Made by a program: the position numbers and the translations under genes | Notes under the pieces: model-generated | What the model saw: only the letters and a program-made list of their open reading frames with translations | Told to the model about the DNA's origin: nothing | Database searches by the model: none | In this document: positions 26,550-35,005 of the stretch, piece after piece | Layout: each line of letters begins with the position of its first letter | Numbering within the stretch: the first letter of the stretch is position 1 | DNA from: Meiothermus taiwanensis DSM 14542 | Lineage (GTDB): Bacteria > Deinococcota > Deinococci > Deinococcales > Thermaceae | Length of the DNA: 64,000 nt | Reading direction: 5' to 3' | NCBI GenBank assembly: GCA_000482765.1 | Contig: AXWR01000003.1 | Location: 85,299 to 149,298, forward strand

Positions 26550-27963
26550 TTTGCACCCTCTGGGCCTCCTGCTGCATCAGGGCCCACAACGACTCCACAT
26601 GGTGTCGTTCGGTGGACTCAGCCCCAATCGAGACCCGTACCATCCAGCGCCCTTTGAGCAGGGCTGGGGTCAGGAAGGCCCGGCCAGAACGGTTGATACG
26701 AGCCACCCAGTCCTGGGTGTGCCGATCCACCTGCGCCGGACTCAGACCGGCCGGGTTGTAACGCAGGCACAGGGTCTGCAGCGGTACCGGTGCCAGCAAC
26801 TCCCAGCCCGGGGTCTGGCGAACCTGGGCCTCGAGCCAGCGGGCATTGGCTATATCGCGCCTTAGCCGGGCTTGCAGGCCCTCAACCCCTTGGTCGAGCA
26901 GGGTGAACCAGATCTTGAGGGCCCGGAAACGCCGCCCCAACGGTATTCCCCAGTCTTTGTAGTTCTTTACCTGACCATCCGCTGCCGAGTGCAGATAAGA
27001 AGGATTGGTGGACATGGCGCGGATCAGGTGCTCAGGCGAACGCACATAGTAAAGCGAGCAGTCGAAAGCCACCCCCAGCCACTTGTGAGGGTTGATCACG
27101 ATCGAGTCGGCCTGCTCGATACCATCCCACAGGCCCCGGCACTCCGGCAGAATCATGGCCGCACCGGCCATGGCCGCATCCACGTGCAGCCAGAGGCCGT
27201 ACTTCCGGCACAACCCGGCAATGGTGCGCACCGGGTCGATGGCGGTGGTGTTGGTGGTACCCACCGCCGCCACCACTGCACAGGGCTTTCGTCCCTCGGC
27301 CAGGTCGCGCTCGATGGCGGCCTCGAGCAAGTCCACGCGTAGGGCGTGGTCTTGATCGGTCTCGATAAGGCGCAGGTTCTCGCGCCCAAAACCAGCCAGC
27401 AAAACCGCCTTGGGCACCGAGCTGTGAGCCTGATCGGAGACATAGACCGTAAGGGGCCGGGCCTCGGCCTGCAGCCCACCCCGATCCTGGGACTGGCCGG
27501 TCGCCCACTCCCGGGCGGTTAGCAGCGCGACCAGGGTACCGGTGGAGGCGGTGTCCTGGATTACCCCCTGGAAATAATCGGGCAGGCCGAACATCTGACG
27601 CAGCCAGTCGGTCATAACCTCCTCCACCTCGGTCAGGGCCGGGCTGGCCTGCCAGGTGATGCCGGTCTGCCCCAGGCCCGCAGCCACCAGATCGGCCAGC
27701 ACCGAGGAAAGTGGGGCGTTGGAGGGAAACCAGGCATAGAAATTGGGGCTTTGCCAGTGGGTCAGGCCCGGGAATAAAGCCCGGAGCTCCTGCGGCACCC
27801 CCGCCAGCCCCACAGCCTGCGCGGGCGGTGAAGCCGGGAAGAGGGCTTTGATACTTCCGGGGGCAGCCTGCGACATCACCGGCAGGGCCTCGAGGCTCGC
27901 ACGGTATTCTGCGATGAAATCGATCAGCTTGTACCCCAGACGTCTGAACTCTTCGGGCGACAT
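26539..27963 (-). CDS. Group II PLP-dependent decarboxylase (aromatic amino acid decarboxylase-like)
   Basis: The 474-residue enzyme has the fold-type I group II decarboxylase signature: HWQSPNFYAWFPSN near residue 70, His180 stacking over the cofactor, DAAMAG with Asp262 and the PLP lysine Lys294 in NPHKWLG. The length and the FDCSLYYVRS continuation fit eukaryotic-type DOPA/tryptophan decarboxylases. In thermophiles the natural substrate is uncertain, and glutamate or histidine decarboxylases of the same group are alternatives. It shares an 11-nt overlap with the methyltransferase gene downstream. Confidence 0.87.
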   Translation of the reverse strand: MSPEEFRRLGYKLIDFIAEYRASLEALPVMSQAAPGSIKALFPASPPAQAVGLAGVPQELRALFPGLTHWQSPNFYAWFPSNAPLSSVLADLVAAGLGQTGITWQASPALTEVEEVMTDWLRQMFGLPDYFQGVIQDTASTGTLVALLTAREWATGQSQDRGGLQAEARPLTVYVSDQAHSSVPKAVLLAGFGRENLRLIETDQDHALRVDLLEAAIERDLAEGRKPCAVVAAVGTTNTTAIDPVRTIAGLCRKYGLWLHVDAAMAGAAMILPECRGLWDGIEQADSIVINPHKWLGVAFDCSLYYVRSPEHLIRAMSTNPSYLHSAADGQVKNYKDWGIPLGRRFRALKIWFTLLDQGVEGLQARLRRDIANARWLEAQVRQTPGWELLAPVPLQTLCLRYNPAGLSPAQVDRHTQDWVARINRSGRAFLTPALLKGRWMVRVSIGAESTERHHVESLWALMQQEAQRVQIES

Positions 27964-28073
27964 GGCTTAAAGACTAACCCATCGCAGCATGGCGCGGAAA
28001 CCATTCCAGAAGATGGAACCGCTCAACCTTGGTATGCACTGCCTCCGCTCTGGGCTTTTAGCCTCCCGAGCGT

Positions 28074-28079
28074 TAGCAT
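28074..28079 (+). promoter_or_regulatory. -10 box for the NSAR/OSBS gene, likely leaderless
   Basis: TAGCAT ends 6 nt before the ATG at 28086, with no ribosome binding site between. Confidence 0.4.
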
Positions 28080-28085
28080 ACGGAC

Positions 28086-29201
28086 ATGAAAATCGAAGCC
28101 GCCGAGCTCCGTCTTATTTCCCTACCACTCAAGTTTCGCTTCGAGACCTCCTTTGGGGTGCAGACCGAGCGCCATATCGTGGTTCTGACACTCTATGGCG
28201 AGGGCCTCGAGGGCTACGCCGAGACCGTGATGGAGTACACCCCCCACTACCGGGAGGAGACCATCCCGGGGGCCTGGGCGCTTTTGGAGGAGCTTCTGAT
28301 CCCCAAGGTGCTGGGTAAAGACTTCGCCAACCCCGAGCAGCTCTGGGGCGAGATTGCCGGCTTCCGGGGCAACAAGATGACCAAGGCCGCCCTGGAGATG
28401 GCCTTCTGGGATCTGTGGTGCAAAAGCCTGGGGCAGCCCCTCTGGAAGATCCTGGGTGGGGTGCGCAGCGAGATTCCGGTGGGCATCAGCCTGGGCATCG
28501 AGCCCAGCCTCGAGGCCACCCTGGAGAAGGTGGGCAAGGGGCTGGCCGAGGGCTACAAGCGCATCAAGCTCAAGATTAAGCCCGGCTGGGACGTCAAGCT
28601 GGCCCTGGCGGTGCGCGAGGCCTACCCCGAGGCTAACCTCACCGTGGACGCCAACTCGGCCTACAGCCTCAACGATATCGCCACCTTCAAGGCCCTGGAC
28701 GCCGCCCGGCTGGACTATATCGAGCAGCCCCTGGCCTTCGACGATATCCTCGACCACGCCAAGCTACAGGCGTCCATCTCCACCTCCATCTGCCTGGACG
28801 AGTCCATCACCTCGCCCGAGGATGCCCGCAAAGCCCTGGAGATTGGGGCCGGGCGGGTGATCAACCTCAAGCCGGCGCGGGTGGGGGGTATCCTGGCCAG
28901 CCGCAAAATCCACGACATCACCCAGAGCTACGGCCTGCCGGTCTGGATGGGCGGGATGCTGGAGGCCGGCATTGGCCGGGCCGCCAACATCCACGTGGCC
29001 ACCCTGCCCATGTTTATCAAGCCCGGCGACACCAGCAGCGCCAGCCGCTACTGGCAGGAGGACATCATCGAAGAGCCGCTCGAGGCCTTGGGCGGCATGA
29101 TGCCCGTGCCTCAAGGCCCCGGCCTGGGTGTGACCCTCAAGCGCGACCTGATCCAGAACCTCACCGAGAAATCGGCGTATCTATCGGCCAACCGTTCGTA
29201 G
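28086..29201 (+). CDS. N-succinylamino acid racemase / o-succinylbenzoate synthase family enzyme
   Basis: An enolase-superfamily enzyme of 371 residues. Catalytic residues are all present: KLK with Lys161/Lys163, Asp188 (VDAN), Glu213 (IEQP), Asp238 (CLDES) and Lys262 (NLKPARVGG). Members are often annotated menC. The neighbouring GNAT gene overlaps the stop by a base; in other bacteria that partner succinylates D-amino acids, and the racemase then makes N-succinyl-L-amino acids. The next gene looks like an aminofutalosine deaminase, implying a futalosine route to menaquinone. OSBS activity would then be redundant, which favours the racemase function. This is inference from context. Confidence 0.87.
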   Translation: MKIEAAELRLISLPLKFRFETSFGVQTERHIVVLTLYGEGLEGYAETVMEYTPHYREETIPGAWALLEELLIPKVLGKDFANPEQLWGEIAGFRGNKMTKAALEMAFWDLWCKSLGQPLWKILGGVRSEIPVGISLGIEPSLEATLEKVGKGLAEGYKRIKLKIKPGWDVKLALAVREAYPEANLTVDANSAYSLNDIATFKALDAARLDYIEQPLAFDDILDHAKLQASISTSICLDESITSPEDARKALEIGAGRVINLKPARVGGILASRKIHDITQSYGLPVWMGGMLEAGIGRAANIHVATLPMFIKPGDTSSASRYWQEDIIEEPLEALGGMMPVPQGPGLGVTLKRDLIQNLTEKSAYLSANRS

Positions 29202-29206
29202 TGGGT

Positions 29207-30004
29207 ATGAAGATCGTCATCCGTGAACTGCACGAACCCGAGGAGATCATGCAGATTCCCCGGCTCGAGCAGGCCATCTGGAACGACCCGGGCGACACCA
29301 TCCGCAGCGGCACCCTGATGGCCCTGGTGCACGAGGGGGCCTTGCTGGCGGGGGCCTATCTCCTCGAGCCCCACACCCCCGAGCGGCTGGTGGGCTTCAT
29401 CTTCGGCTTTCCCACCGACCGCCCCAGCGACCACCACTCGCACATGGCCGGGGTTCTGCCGGAGTTTCAGGGCAGCCAGATTGGGCTCCTGCTCAAGCGG
29501 TATCAGCGCGACTGGGCCCTCTCTAGGGGCTACGAGCGGGTGGTCTGGACCTTCGACCCGCTGCGGGGCCTCAACGCCCATTTCAACCTGCGCAAGCTGG
29601 GGGCCACCTTCAATCGCTACATCCCCAACTGCTACGGCCCCATGGGCGGCATCAACGCCGGGGCCCCCTCCGACCGGGCCTATGCGGTGTGGGAACTGCG
29701 CTCCCCCAGGGTGTTTCAGCGGATCTATGCACCCGCGCCTACCCCGGAGGTAGCGGGCCTTCCACTCGCCAACCGCCTCGAGCAGCAGGTGCCTGTCGAG
29801 ATTCATCGGGGCCTGAGCGACCCTAGAATCCTGGTGCAGATCCCCGAAGACTGGGGCCATATTTTGCAGACCGACCCCGCACTGGCCCTGGCGTGGCGGC
29901 TGCACAGCCGGGAGGTTTTCGGGCATTACTTTGCCCAGGGCTACCGCGCCGTAGACTTCGTGCGCGGCCCCAACCGCTACGTGCTGGAACGGGTGGAGGG
30001 CTGA
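29207..30004 (+). CDS. GNAT-family N-acyltransferase linked to N-acylamino acid racemase (COG3375-like)
   Basis: About 265 residues. FIFGFPTD, SHMAGVLPEFQGSQIGLLLKRYQRDWALSRGY and VVWTFDPLRGLNAHFNLRKLGA are typical of the GNAT relatives that accompany NSAR genes, with the acyl-CoA pyrophosphate loop at the QGSQIG segment. It probably transfers a succinyl or acyl group to amino acids. ATG 29207 is used; a GTG at 29201 overlaps the stop of the racemase gene and would add two residues. The arrangement indicates translational coupling. Confidence 0.83.
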   Translation: MKIVIRELHEPEEIMQIPRLEQAIWNDPGDTIRSGTLMALVHEGALLAGAYLLEPHTPERLVGFIFGFPTDRPSDHHSHMAGVLPEFQGSQIGLLLKRYQRDWALSRGYERVVWTFDPLRGLNAHFNLRKLGATFNRYIPNCYGPMGGINAGAPSDRAYAVWELRSPRVFQRIYAPAPTPEVAGLPLANRLEQQVPVEIHRGLSDPRILVQIPEDWGHILQTDPALALAWRLHSREVFGHYFAQGYRAVDFVRGPNRYVLERVEG

Positions 30005-30072
30005 TAACCCAACTCGACGGAAAGACGCCACGGCGACCGAAATGCCGCCGGGTACTTTACTGGGAGGCAACC

Positions 30073-31182
30073 TTGACCCTTGAACCGGAAATCTGGACAG
30101 CCGATGTGGTGTACGTGGGTTTCGGCACCCCCATGCTCGAGGGGGGCCTGGTGGTGGTGGGCGGCCACGTGACCGCCGTGGGCCCCCTGGCCGAGCTCAG
30201 GCAAACCTACCCCCAGGCACCGCAGATTCACAAAGGCAAGGCCCTCACACCCCCGACGGTGAATGCCCACACCCACCTGGACTTATCCACGGTTCCCTAC
30301 TTTCGCGGCCCTTACCCCGATTTCATCAGGCATGTGATCGAGCATGACCGCTGGCGCACCCCGCAGGCGGCCGCCCAGGGCCTGGGGGAGCTGCAGGCCC
30401 TGGGGGTGGGGGGTTTTGGGGATATCGCCTACAGGCCGGAGGTTGTGGAGTGGCTGGTGGAGCACAGCCCCCTACCGGGGGTGGTCTATCTGGAGGTGAT
30501 CAACCGCAACCCCGACCAGGCCGATTTGGTGGCGAGCAAAATAGCCGCCCAGTTGTCGAACTGGCGCAAGCGAAACAGCCTCATCCGGGTGGGCCTCTCA
30601 CCCCACACGCCCTACAACGTGAGCAGAGAGCTGCTCAAAAAGCTGGTCGAGATAGCCCGGCTCGAGGGCTTCCCCCTGCAGATGCACGTGGCCGAAAGCC
30701 CCGAGGAAACCGTCTTGATGACGCAGGGCAGTGGGGCGCTACAGGAAATCCCGTTGCAGTACGGCTTTCCTGCTTATCAGGAAGTCCCCGGCCTGACCCC
30801 TGTGCGCTATCTGGCCGAGCTGGGGGTGCTGGGGCCGCACCTGACGATTGTGCACGGGGTGCAGGTGGATGAAGAGGAGGTGCAGATGCTGGCCCAGTCG
30901 GGCACCCGTGTCGTCGCCTGCCCGCGCAGCAACGAGGCCCTGGGCTGCGGCCAGATGCCCTGGGAGCTGTACCTGAAGCACCGCCTCGAGCCCGCCCTGG
31001 GCACCGACTCACGCAGCAGCAGCCCCGATTTAGATGTGCGCAACGAAGCCCTCTTCCTGTGGAAGCGGGTGGATCCCCGGGTGCTGGTGCGGGCCGCCAC
31101 CCGCAACGGCTACCGGGTGCTGGGCCTCGAGCCGCCCCGTATCACCCGCGGAACACCGGTTTCACAGGTACAATCCTGGTAG
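30073..31182 (+). CDS. Amidohydrolase-superfamily deaminase, probably 6-aminodeoxyfutalosine deaminase (MqnX-like)
   Basis: The 369-residue protein has the metal motif NAHTHLD (His66, His68) and PHTPYNVS. It also has MHVAESPEE, IVHGVQVDEEE, and RVVACPRSNEALGCGQMP with ALGTDSRSS, placing it with the SAH/chlorohydrolase-type deaminases. A Deinococcus protein of this type deaminates aminofutalosine in menaquinone synthesis, so that is the most likely role; other purine or triazine-like deaminations remain possible. The start is TTG 30073, 5 nt after GGGAGG, giving MTLEPEIWTADVVY; upstream sequence in frame lacks similarity. Confidence 0.78.
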   Translation: MTLEPEIWTADVVYVGFGTPMLEGGLVVVGGHVTAVGPLAELRQTYPQAPQIHKGKALTPPTVNAHTHLDLSTVPYFRGPYPDFIRHVIEHDRWRTPQAAAQGLGELQALGVGGFGDIAYRPEVVEWLVEHSPLPGVVYLEVINRNPDQADLVASKIAAQLSNWRKRNSLIRVGLSPHTPYNVSRELLKKLVEIARLEGFPLQMHVAESPEETVLMTQGSGALQEIPLQYGFPAYQEVPGLTPVRYLAELGVLGPHLTIVHGVQVDEEEVQMLAQSGTRVVACPRSNEALGCGQMPWELYLKHRLEPALGTDSRSSSPDLDVRNEALFLWKRVDPRVLVRAATRNGYRVLGLEPPRITRGTPVSQVQSW

Positions 31183-31220
31183 TGGCCCTGTAGGCCAGGC
31201 CGCCCAACGCGCAGTGCACT

Positions 31221-32552
31221 ATGCAGATTGGTTCGCTCATCCTATATAGCGCCTTCGTCGGAGCACTCACCGGTGTATTCGCCGCTGGGTTCGTGTTCCT
31301 GCTAAAGCTCTTCGAACTTTACTTGATGGGCGAAACCCTGGGCTACCTGCCGCCCGGCCTGCCCGGCGAAGGGGGGCTGTTGCAGGTTTTTCGCGGGCCC
31401 AGCTACTGGTGGCTGGCCTTGCTGCTGCCGCTCTTGTTCGCGGCCTCGAGCTACCTGGGCTCGGGCCGGGGACTGGGCTGGCTTCTGGCCGCCTACCGCG
31501 CGGGCCGGCCGGTACGGGCCAGCGAGTATTTTCGGGGCATCATCGGCTCCCTGGTGCAGCTGGGGGCGGGTTCCCCCCTGGGCCGTGAGGGGCCCATGGC
31601 CGCCCTGGGCCTGTGGGTAGGAAGCGCCCTGGGGCGGTGCATCCCCCTGGGGGAGTCGAGCCGGTTTCTGCCCTTCGCCGGGATGGCCGCCGGCTTTGCC
31701 TCGGCCTTTCACGCACCCATGGCCGGTGCGCTTTTAGCCAGCGAGATCGTCTACCGGGGGCTGGCCCTCGAGGTCGGCGCGCTGGCCCCCGCCCTGATTG
31801 GAGCCCTGGCCGGCTTTACCGTTTATGGCCTTTTTCACGGGTATGGGCCGCTGCTCGAGCTACCCCCAGGGCCGCTGGAATGGCCGCAACTTCTCTTTGG
31901 TCTGGCCATCGGGCTGGTGTGCGCCGGGGTGGGTACGCTCTGGCTCGAGGCCGAGCGGTTCTTACAACGGTGGCTGCGCCGGCTTACCTTTGGGGTTCGA
32001 CATGCGCTGTTTGGCCTGGTGCTGGCTGGGGTCTTGCTGTTGATGCCCGAAGCCATGGGCAATGGGCTGCCCTGGGTACAGCTCGGCACCTCCCCCATCC
32101 TCACCCTACCCTTCCTGGCCGGACTGTTCCTGGTGCAGCTGGCCTTGCTAATCCTGAGCGGCGGTGTGCGCGCCTATGGCGGCCAGCTCACCCCGGCCCT
32201 AACCCTGGGTGGCCTGAGCGGCCTGATTTTAGCCCAGCTTCTGGGCCAGGTTTTTCCCTCCATCGCCCCCGCGCCCGAAACCGCGGCCTTGGTAGGTATG
32301 GCCGCGCTCCTGGCCGGCATCGCTCGAGCCCCGTTTGCAGCAGTGGTGCTGGCGGGTGAGATTGGCGGGTATAGCCTGCTGCCGCTCACGCTTATTGGGG
32401 CCTTTGTGGCCTACACCTTCACCAGCCCCCACGGCAGCTTCGAGGATGTGGAATTCAACCAAGATAAGAATGCGCCAGCGGGCTCTCGCACTGAAACCGC
32501 TCCGCAAACTTCACCCCTGCCTCAGCCCCCAGCCTCGAGCGATTCGCCCTGA
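31221..32552 (+). CDS. ClC-family chloride channel/transporter
   Basis: The 443-residue protein is an integral ClC protein. GSPLGREGP (118-125) is the anion-binding helix with the gating glutamate Glu123; the earlier GSGRG region (80-84) corresponds to the family's GSGIP, and GGVRAYGGQLTPALTLGG replaces the second GxFxP signature. No CBS domains follow. The tail after about residue 410 (EFNQDKNAPAGSRTETAPQ) is Pro/Ser/Thr-rich. It is encoded in the 98 nt that overlap the 3' end of the opposite-strand LmbE gene. Cl-/H+ exchange rather than a channel is likely, as the gating Glu is present. Confidence 0.87.
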   Translation: MQIGSLILYSAFVGALTGVFAAGFVFLLKLFELYLMGETLGYLPPGLPGEGGLLQVFRGPSYWWLALLLPLLFAASSYLGSGRGLGWLLAAYRAGRPVRASEYFRGIIGSLVQLGAGSPLGREGPMAALGLWVGSALGRCIPLGESSRFLPFAGMAAGFASAFHAPMAGALLASEIVYRGLALEVGALAPALIGALAGFTVYGLFHGYGPLLELPPGPLEWPQLLFGLAIGLVCAGVGTLWLEAERFLQRWLRRLTFGVRHALFGLVLAGVLLLMPEAMGNGLPWVQLGTSPILTLPFLAGLFLVQLALLILSGGVRAYGGQLTPALTLGGLSGLILAQLLGQVFPSIAPAPETAALVGMAALLAGIARAPFAAVVLAGEIGGYSLLPLTLIGAFVAYTFTSPHGSFEDVEFNQDKNAPAGSRTETAPQTSPLPQPPASSDSP

Positions 32553-33120
32553 AGGCCTCGAGGCTGTACTCCCACTTATAAAAATCGCGGTAGAAGCTAA
32601 AGACCTTCTCGGCCACCGCCTGCCCTTCCTCCCCCACGTCCACATACACCGCCGGACGGGGAATATCGCTGCGGTGGTAGTGCAAGAGCCGCACCGGCTG
32701 GCGGTGGGCCTCCCCCACCAGCTTGGGAATGCGGCAGAACTTGAGGGCAGAAAGCGTGGCCCAGTAGGAAGCCCGGTGGTCGGGGTGGACATCCTGGGGG
32801 TTCCAGGTGATCACCACATCCGGTTTCCAGGCCGCCACCACCCGGGCGATGGCCAGGGCTTCGTCGCGCCCGCCGGTGAGGCTCGAGTCGGCAAAATCCA
32901 GGAATTGCGCCTCTGCACCTATCATCCGAGCCACAGTGTGCCCGTGCTCTTCGCGGATGCGGGCCACTTCGTCCGGTGGGGCCTCGCCAAACTGGCTGGC
33001 CAGTTCACCCCTGGTGAGCCAGAGAATTTTGGCCGCGTCGCCCCGCAGCACATGCTTGGCTAAAGTACCGGAAACTCCTATTTCGTCGTCGGGATGAGGA
33101 AAGACAGCGAGTAAGCGCAC
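32455..33120 (-). CDS. LmbE/PIG-L-family deacetylase
   Basis: The 221-residue protein has the zinc motif HPDDE at residues 9-13 and the second His motif DVHPDH, the signature of LmbE-type N-acetylglucosaminyl deacetylases. These remove acetyl groups from GlcNAc-linked substrates, for example in BacB-type bacillithiol synthesis, which Deinococcota are known to use; the substrate here is not proven. The GTG start lies 7 nt after TATACT. The last 33 codons overlap the ClC gene on the other strand, and its C-terminus (KFAERFQCESPL) looks like genuine family sequence. Confidence 0.85.
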   Translation of the reverse strand: MRLLAVFPHPDDEIGVSGTLAKHVLRGDAAKILWLTRGELASQFGEAPPDEVARIREEHGHTVARMIGAEAQFLDFADSSLTGGRDEALAIARVVAAWKPDVVITWNPQDVHPDHRASYWATLSALKFCRIPKLVGEAHRQPVRLLHYHRSDIPRPAVYVDVGEEGQAVAEKVFSFYRDFYKWEYSLEAFRANRSRLGAEAGVKFAERFQCESPLAHSYLG

Positions 33121-33127
33121 GCCTTTG

Positions 33128-33133
33128 AGTATA
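33128..33133 (-). promoter_or_regulatory. -10 box for the LmbE gene, likely leaderless
   Basis: TATACT on the minus strand ends 7 nt before the GTG start at 33120. Confidence 0.45.
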
Positions 33134-33202
33134 CGCCACCAGCTTGACGCTCCTTATACTGCCTTGTAGACTCAACCTTGCCTGCATGAGCAGGTCAAAA
33201 CT

Positions 33203-33293
<91 letters not shown>

Positions 33294-33294
33294 A

Positions 33295-33325
33295 GAAGCC
33301 ACCCACAACCGGGCGGCTTTTTTTA
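33295..33325 (+). terminator. Terminator after tRNA-Ser
   Basis: AAGCCACCC and GGGCGGCTT form a 9-bp stem with one A-C mismatch around ACAACC, followed by a T run. The end abuts the stop codon of the convergent aminotransferase gene at 33323. Confidence 0.85.
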
Positions 33326-34517
33326 TCCAAAGCTCTCAATAGCCTGGGCCAGGGCCTCCACATCCTCCAGGGCGTTGTAGACCTGGGCCGAGATACGCAC
33401 CCATAAGCGCCCGCCCAGGCAGAGGATGGGGGCTTCGATGCGGTGTTCGTACAGCAGGGCATACTGCAGGCGCACGGCGTCTTCGCGGGTGCTGCCCAGC
33501 GAGGCCGGCAGGGGCAGGGTCGCCATACAGCCCAACATGGCCCTGGGCGCTGGCGGTTCCAATCCCCAGCGCGCGGTCAGCCAAACTGCGGCCTGCCAGG
33601 CCAGGTGGTGGTTGTAGGCCTGCATGGCGTCCAGGCCCCAGGCCTGCATGAGCTCCAGCGCCGCTGGCGCCGCCAGAAAGGGGGTGGGGTCTTTGGTGCC
33701 CACCCAGTCGAACTCCTGTACAAAGCCCTGCCCCAGGCCCCAAGAGATGACGGGCGGATGCAGGCCTTGCTGCCGTTCGGGGGCCGCCCACAAAAAACCG
33801 CAGCCTTTGGGGGCCAGGGCCCACTTGTGCAGGTTGCCGGTGTAGTAGTCCACCCCCAGGCTGGGAATATTCAGGTCTATCGCGCCGGGTGCATGGGCTC
33901 CATCGGCCAGCACCGGCACCCCCGCCGCCCGGCAGCAGGCGGCCATCTCGGCCAGGGGCAGCACCAGCGCGGTCTCGGAGGTGATGTGGTCGAGGATCGC
34001 CAGGCGGGTGCGGGGGGTGAGGGCTTTGGCCAGCCGGTTCAGGTAATCCGCTGGCTCGGCCCCCGGAAAGGGCAGCTCGAGCGTGACCAGGCGGGCCCCC
34101 CGGCGCCCGGCGGCAAAAGCCGCCGCGTTGCGCACCGCGCCATAGGCCAGGTTGGTGATCAGAATTTCGTCGCCGGGTTGCAGCTCGAGCGAGCCCAACA
34201 CCGCATTGACCCCGGTGGTGGCATTGTCCACAAAAAACCAGATCCTGCCCTTCGGCCCCCATAAACCGGGCCACCGCATTGGCCGCCTCTCGCAGCCGGG
34301 GCACGGCGCGGTCGGAAGGGCCCGAGAGGGCCGAAAGCTCCCGTAGCAAAAAGCGGGCCGGCTGCTGCTCTATTTCTTCACGCAGGGCCTGCTGTGCGGC
34401 CAGTACCTGCTTTGGGGTGGCGCCAACCGTCCCGTGGTTCAGGTAGATGATGGTGGGGTCGAGGCACCAGTGGGCGCGCATGGCCCGGCCAAACCGGGCT
34501 GGGGTCGAAGGGTTCAT
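33323..34517 (-). pseudogene. Class V PLP aminotransferase-like gene with a frameshift (isopenicillin-N epimerase type)
   Basis: Reading from ATG 34517, MNPSTPARFGRAMRAHWCLDPTI and NHGTVGATPKQVLAAQQ are typical of the family N-terminus. The frame then breaks in an A6 run at 34232-34237 (T6 in the mRNA sense). One T fewer would join DLVF to VDNATTGVNAVLGSL, and the rest reads normally to 33323. The PLP lysine (GNLHKWALAPKG), LADGAHAPG and the C-terminal domain are all intact. The total would be close to a normal 390-400 residues. It may be a recent mutation, an assembly error in a homopolymer, or slippage. The ATG overlaps the stop of the UPF0303 gene by 4 nt. Confidence 0.8.
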
Positions 34518-35005
34518 GGATCTAAGGCCAGCTCCTCGTAGGGCAGGCCCAGGTAGCCCGCCAGCACCTCCACCACCAGCTCGTGATCTTCGCGTTGGGG
34601 CAGCCCCGAGACCGTGATGGCCCCGATGCACCCCACCCCCTGCACAAAGATGGGGAAACTCCCCCCGTGGGCTGCGTAGTCCTGGGGGCTCAGGCCCCGC
34701 GCCTCCAGGCTGCTCTCCTTCTGCTTGAGCATCAGGCCCACCGCATAGGAGCTGCGGTGGAAACGCTGCACCACGTTGCGCTTGCGCCGGATCCAGTCGG
34801 CGTTGTCGGGGGTGGCGCCGGGCATGGCGTAGAAGAAGAGCACCTGTCCAAACAGGCTGATGTCCATGGCAATGGCGCTGTGTAGGCCCTCGGCGGCCTC
34901 TTTGAGCCGGGTGCCCAGCTGCCAGGCCACGGCGGCATCGAAGCGCTCAAAGCGCAGGCGGGCCTCCTGTTCGGCGATCACCTTCAGGTCTTGTTCGGTG
35001 TTCAT
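34514..35005 (-). CDS. UPF0303/HbpS-GlcG-like protein
   Basis: The 163-residue protein matches the UPF0303 (YBR137W-like, HbpS/GlcG fold) group: AIAMDISLFGQVLFFYAMPG, RRKRNVVQRFHRSSYAVGL and AAHGGSFPIFVQGVGCIGAITVSGLPQREDHELV are characteristic. Related proteins bind heme or small molecules, and function in this subgroup is unsettled. It overlaps both neighbours by 4 nt (the Gfo/Idh/MocA gene upstream and the aminotransferase downstream). The three are therefore a tightly coupled operon, possibly for catabolism of an amino-sugar-like compound, which is speculation. Confidence 0.83.
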   Translation of the reverse strand: MNTEQDLKVIAEQEARLRFERFDAAVAWQLGTRLKEAAEGLHSAIAMDISLFGQVLFFYAMPGATPDNADWIRRKRNVVQRFHRSSYAVGLMLKQKESSLEARGLSPQDYAAHGGSFPIFVQGVGCIGAITVSGLPQREDHELVVEVLAGYLGLPYEELALDP

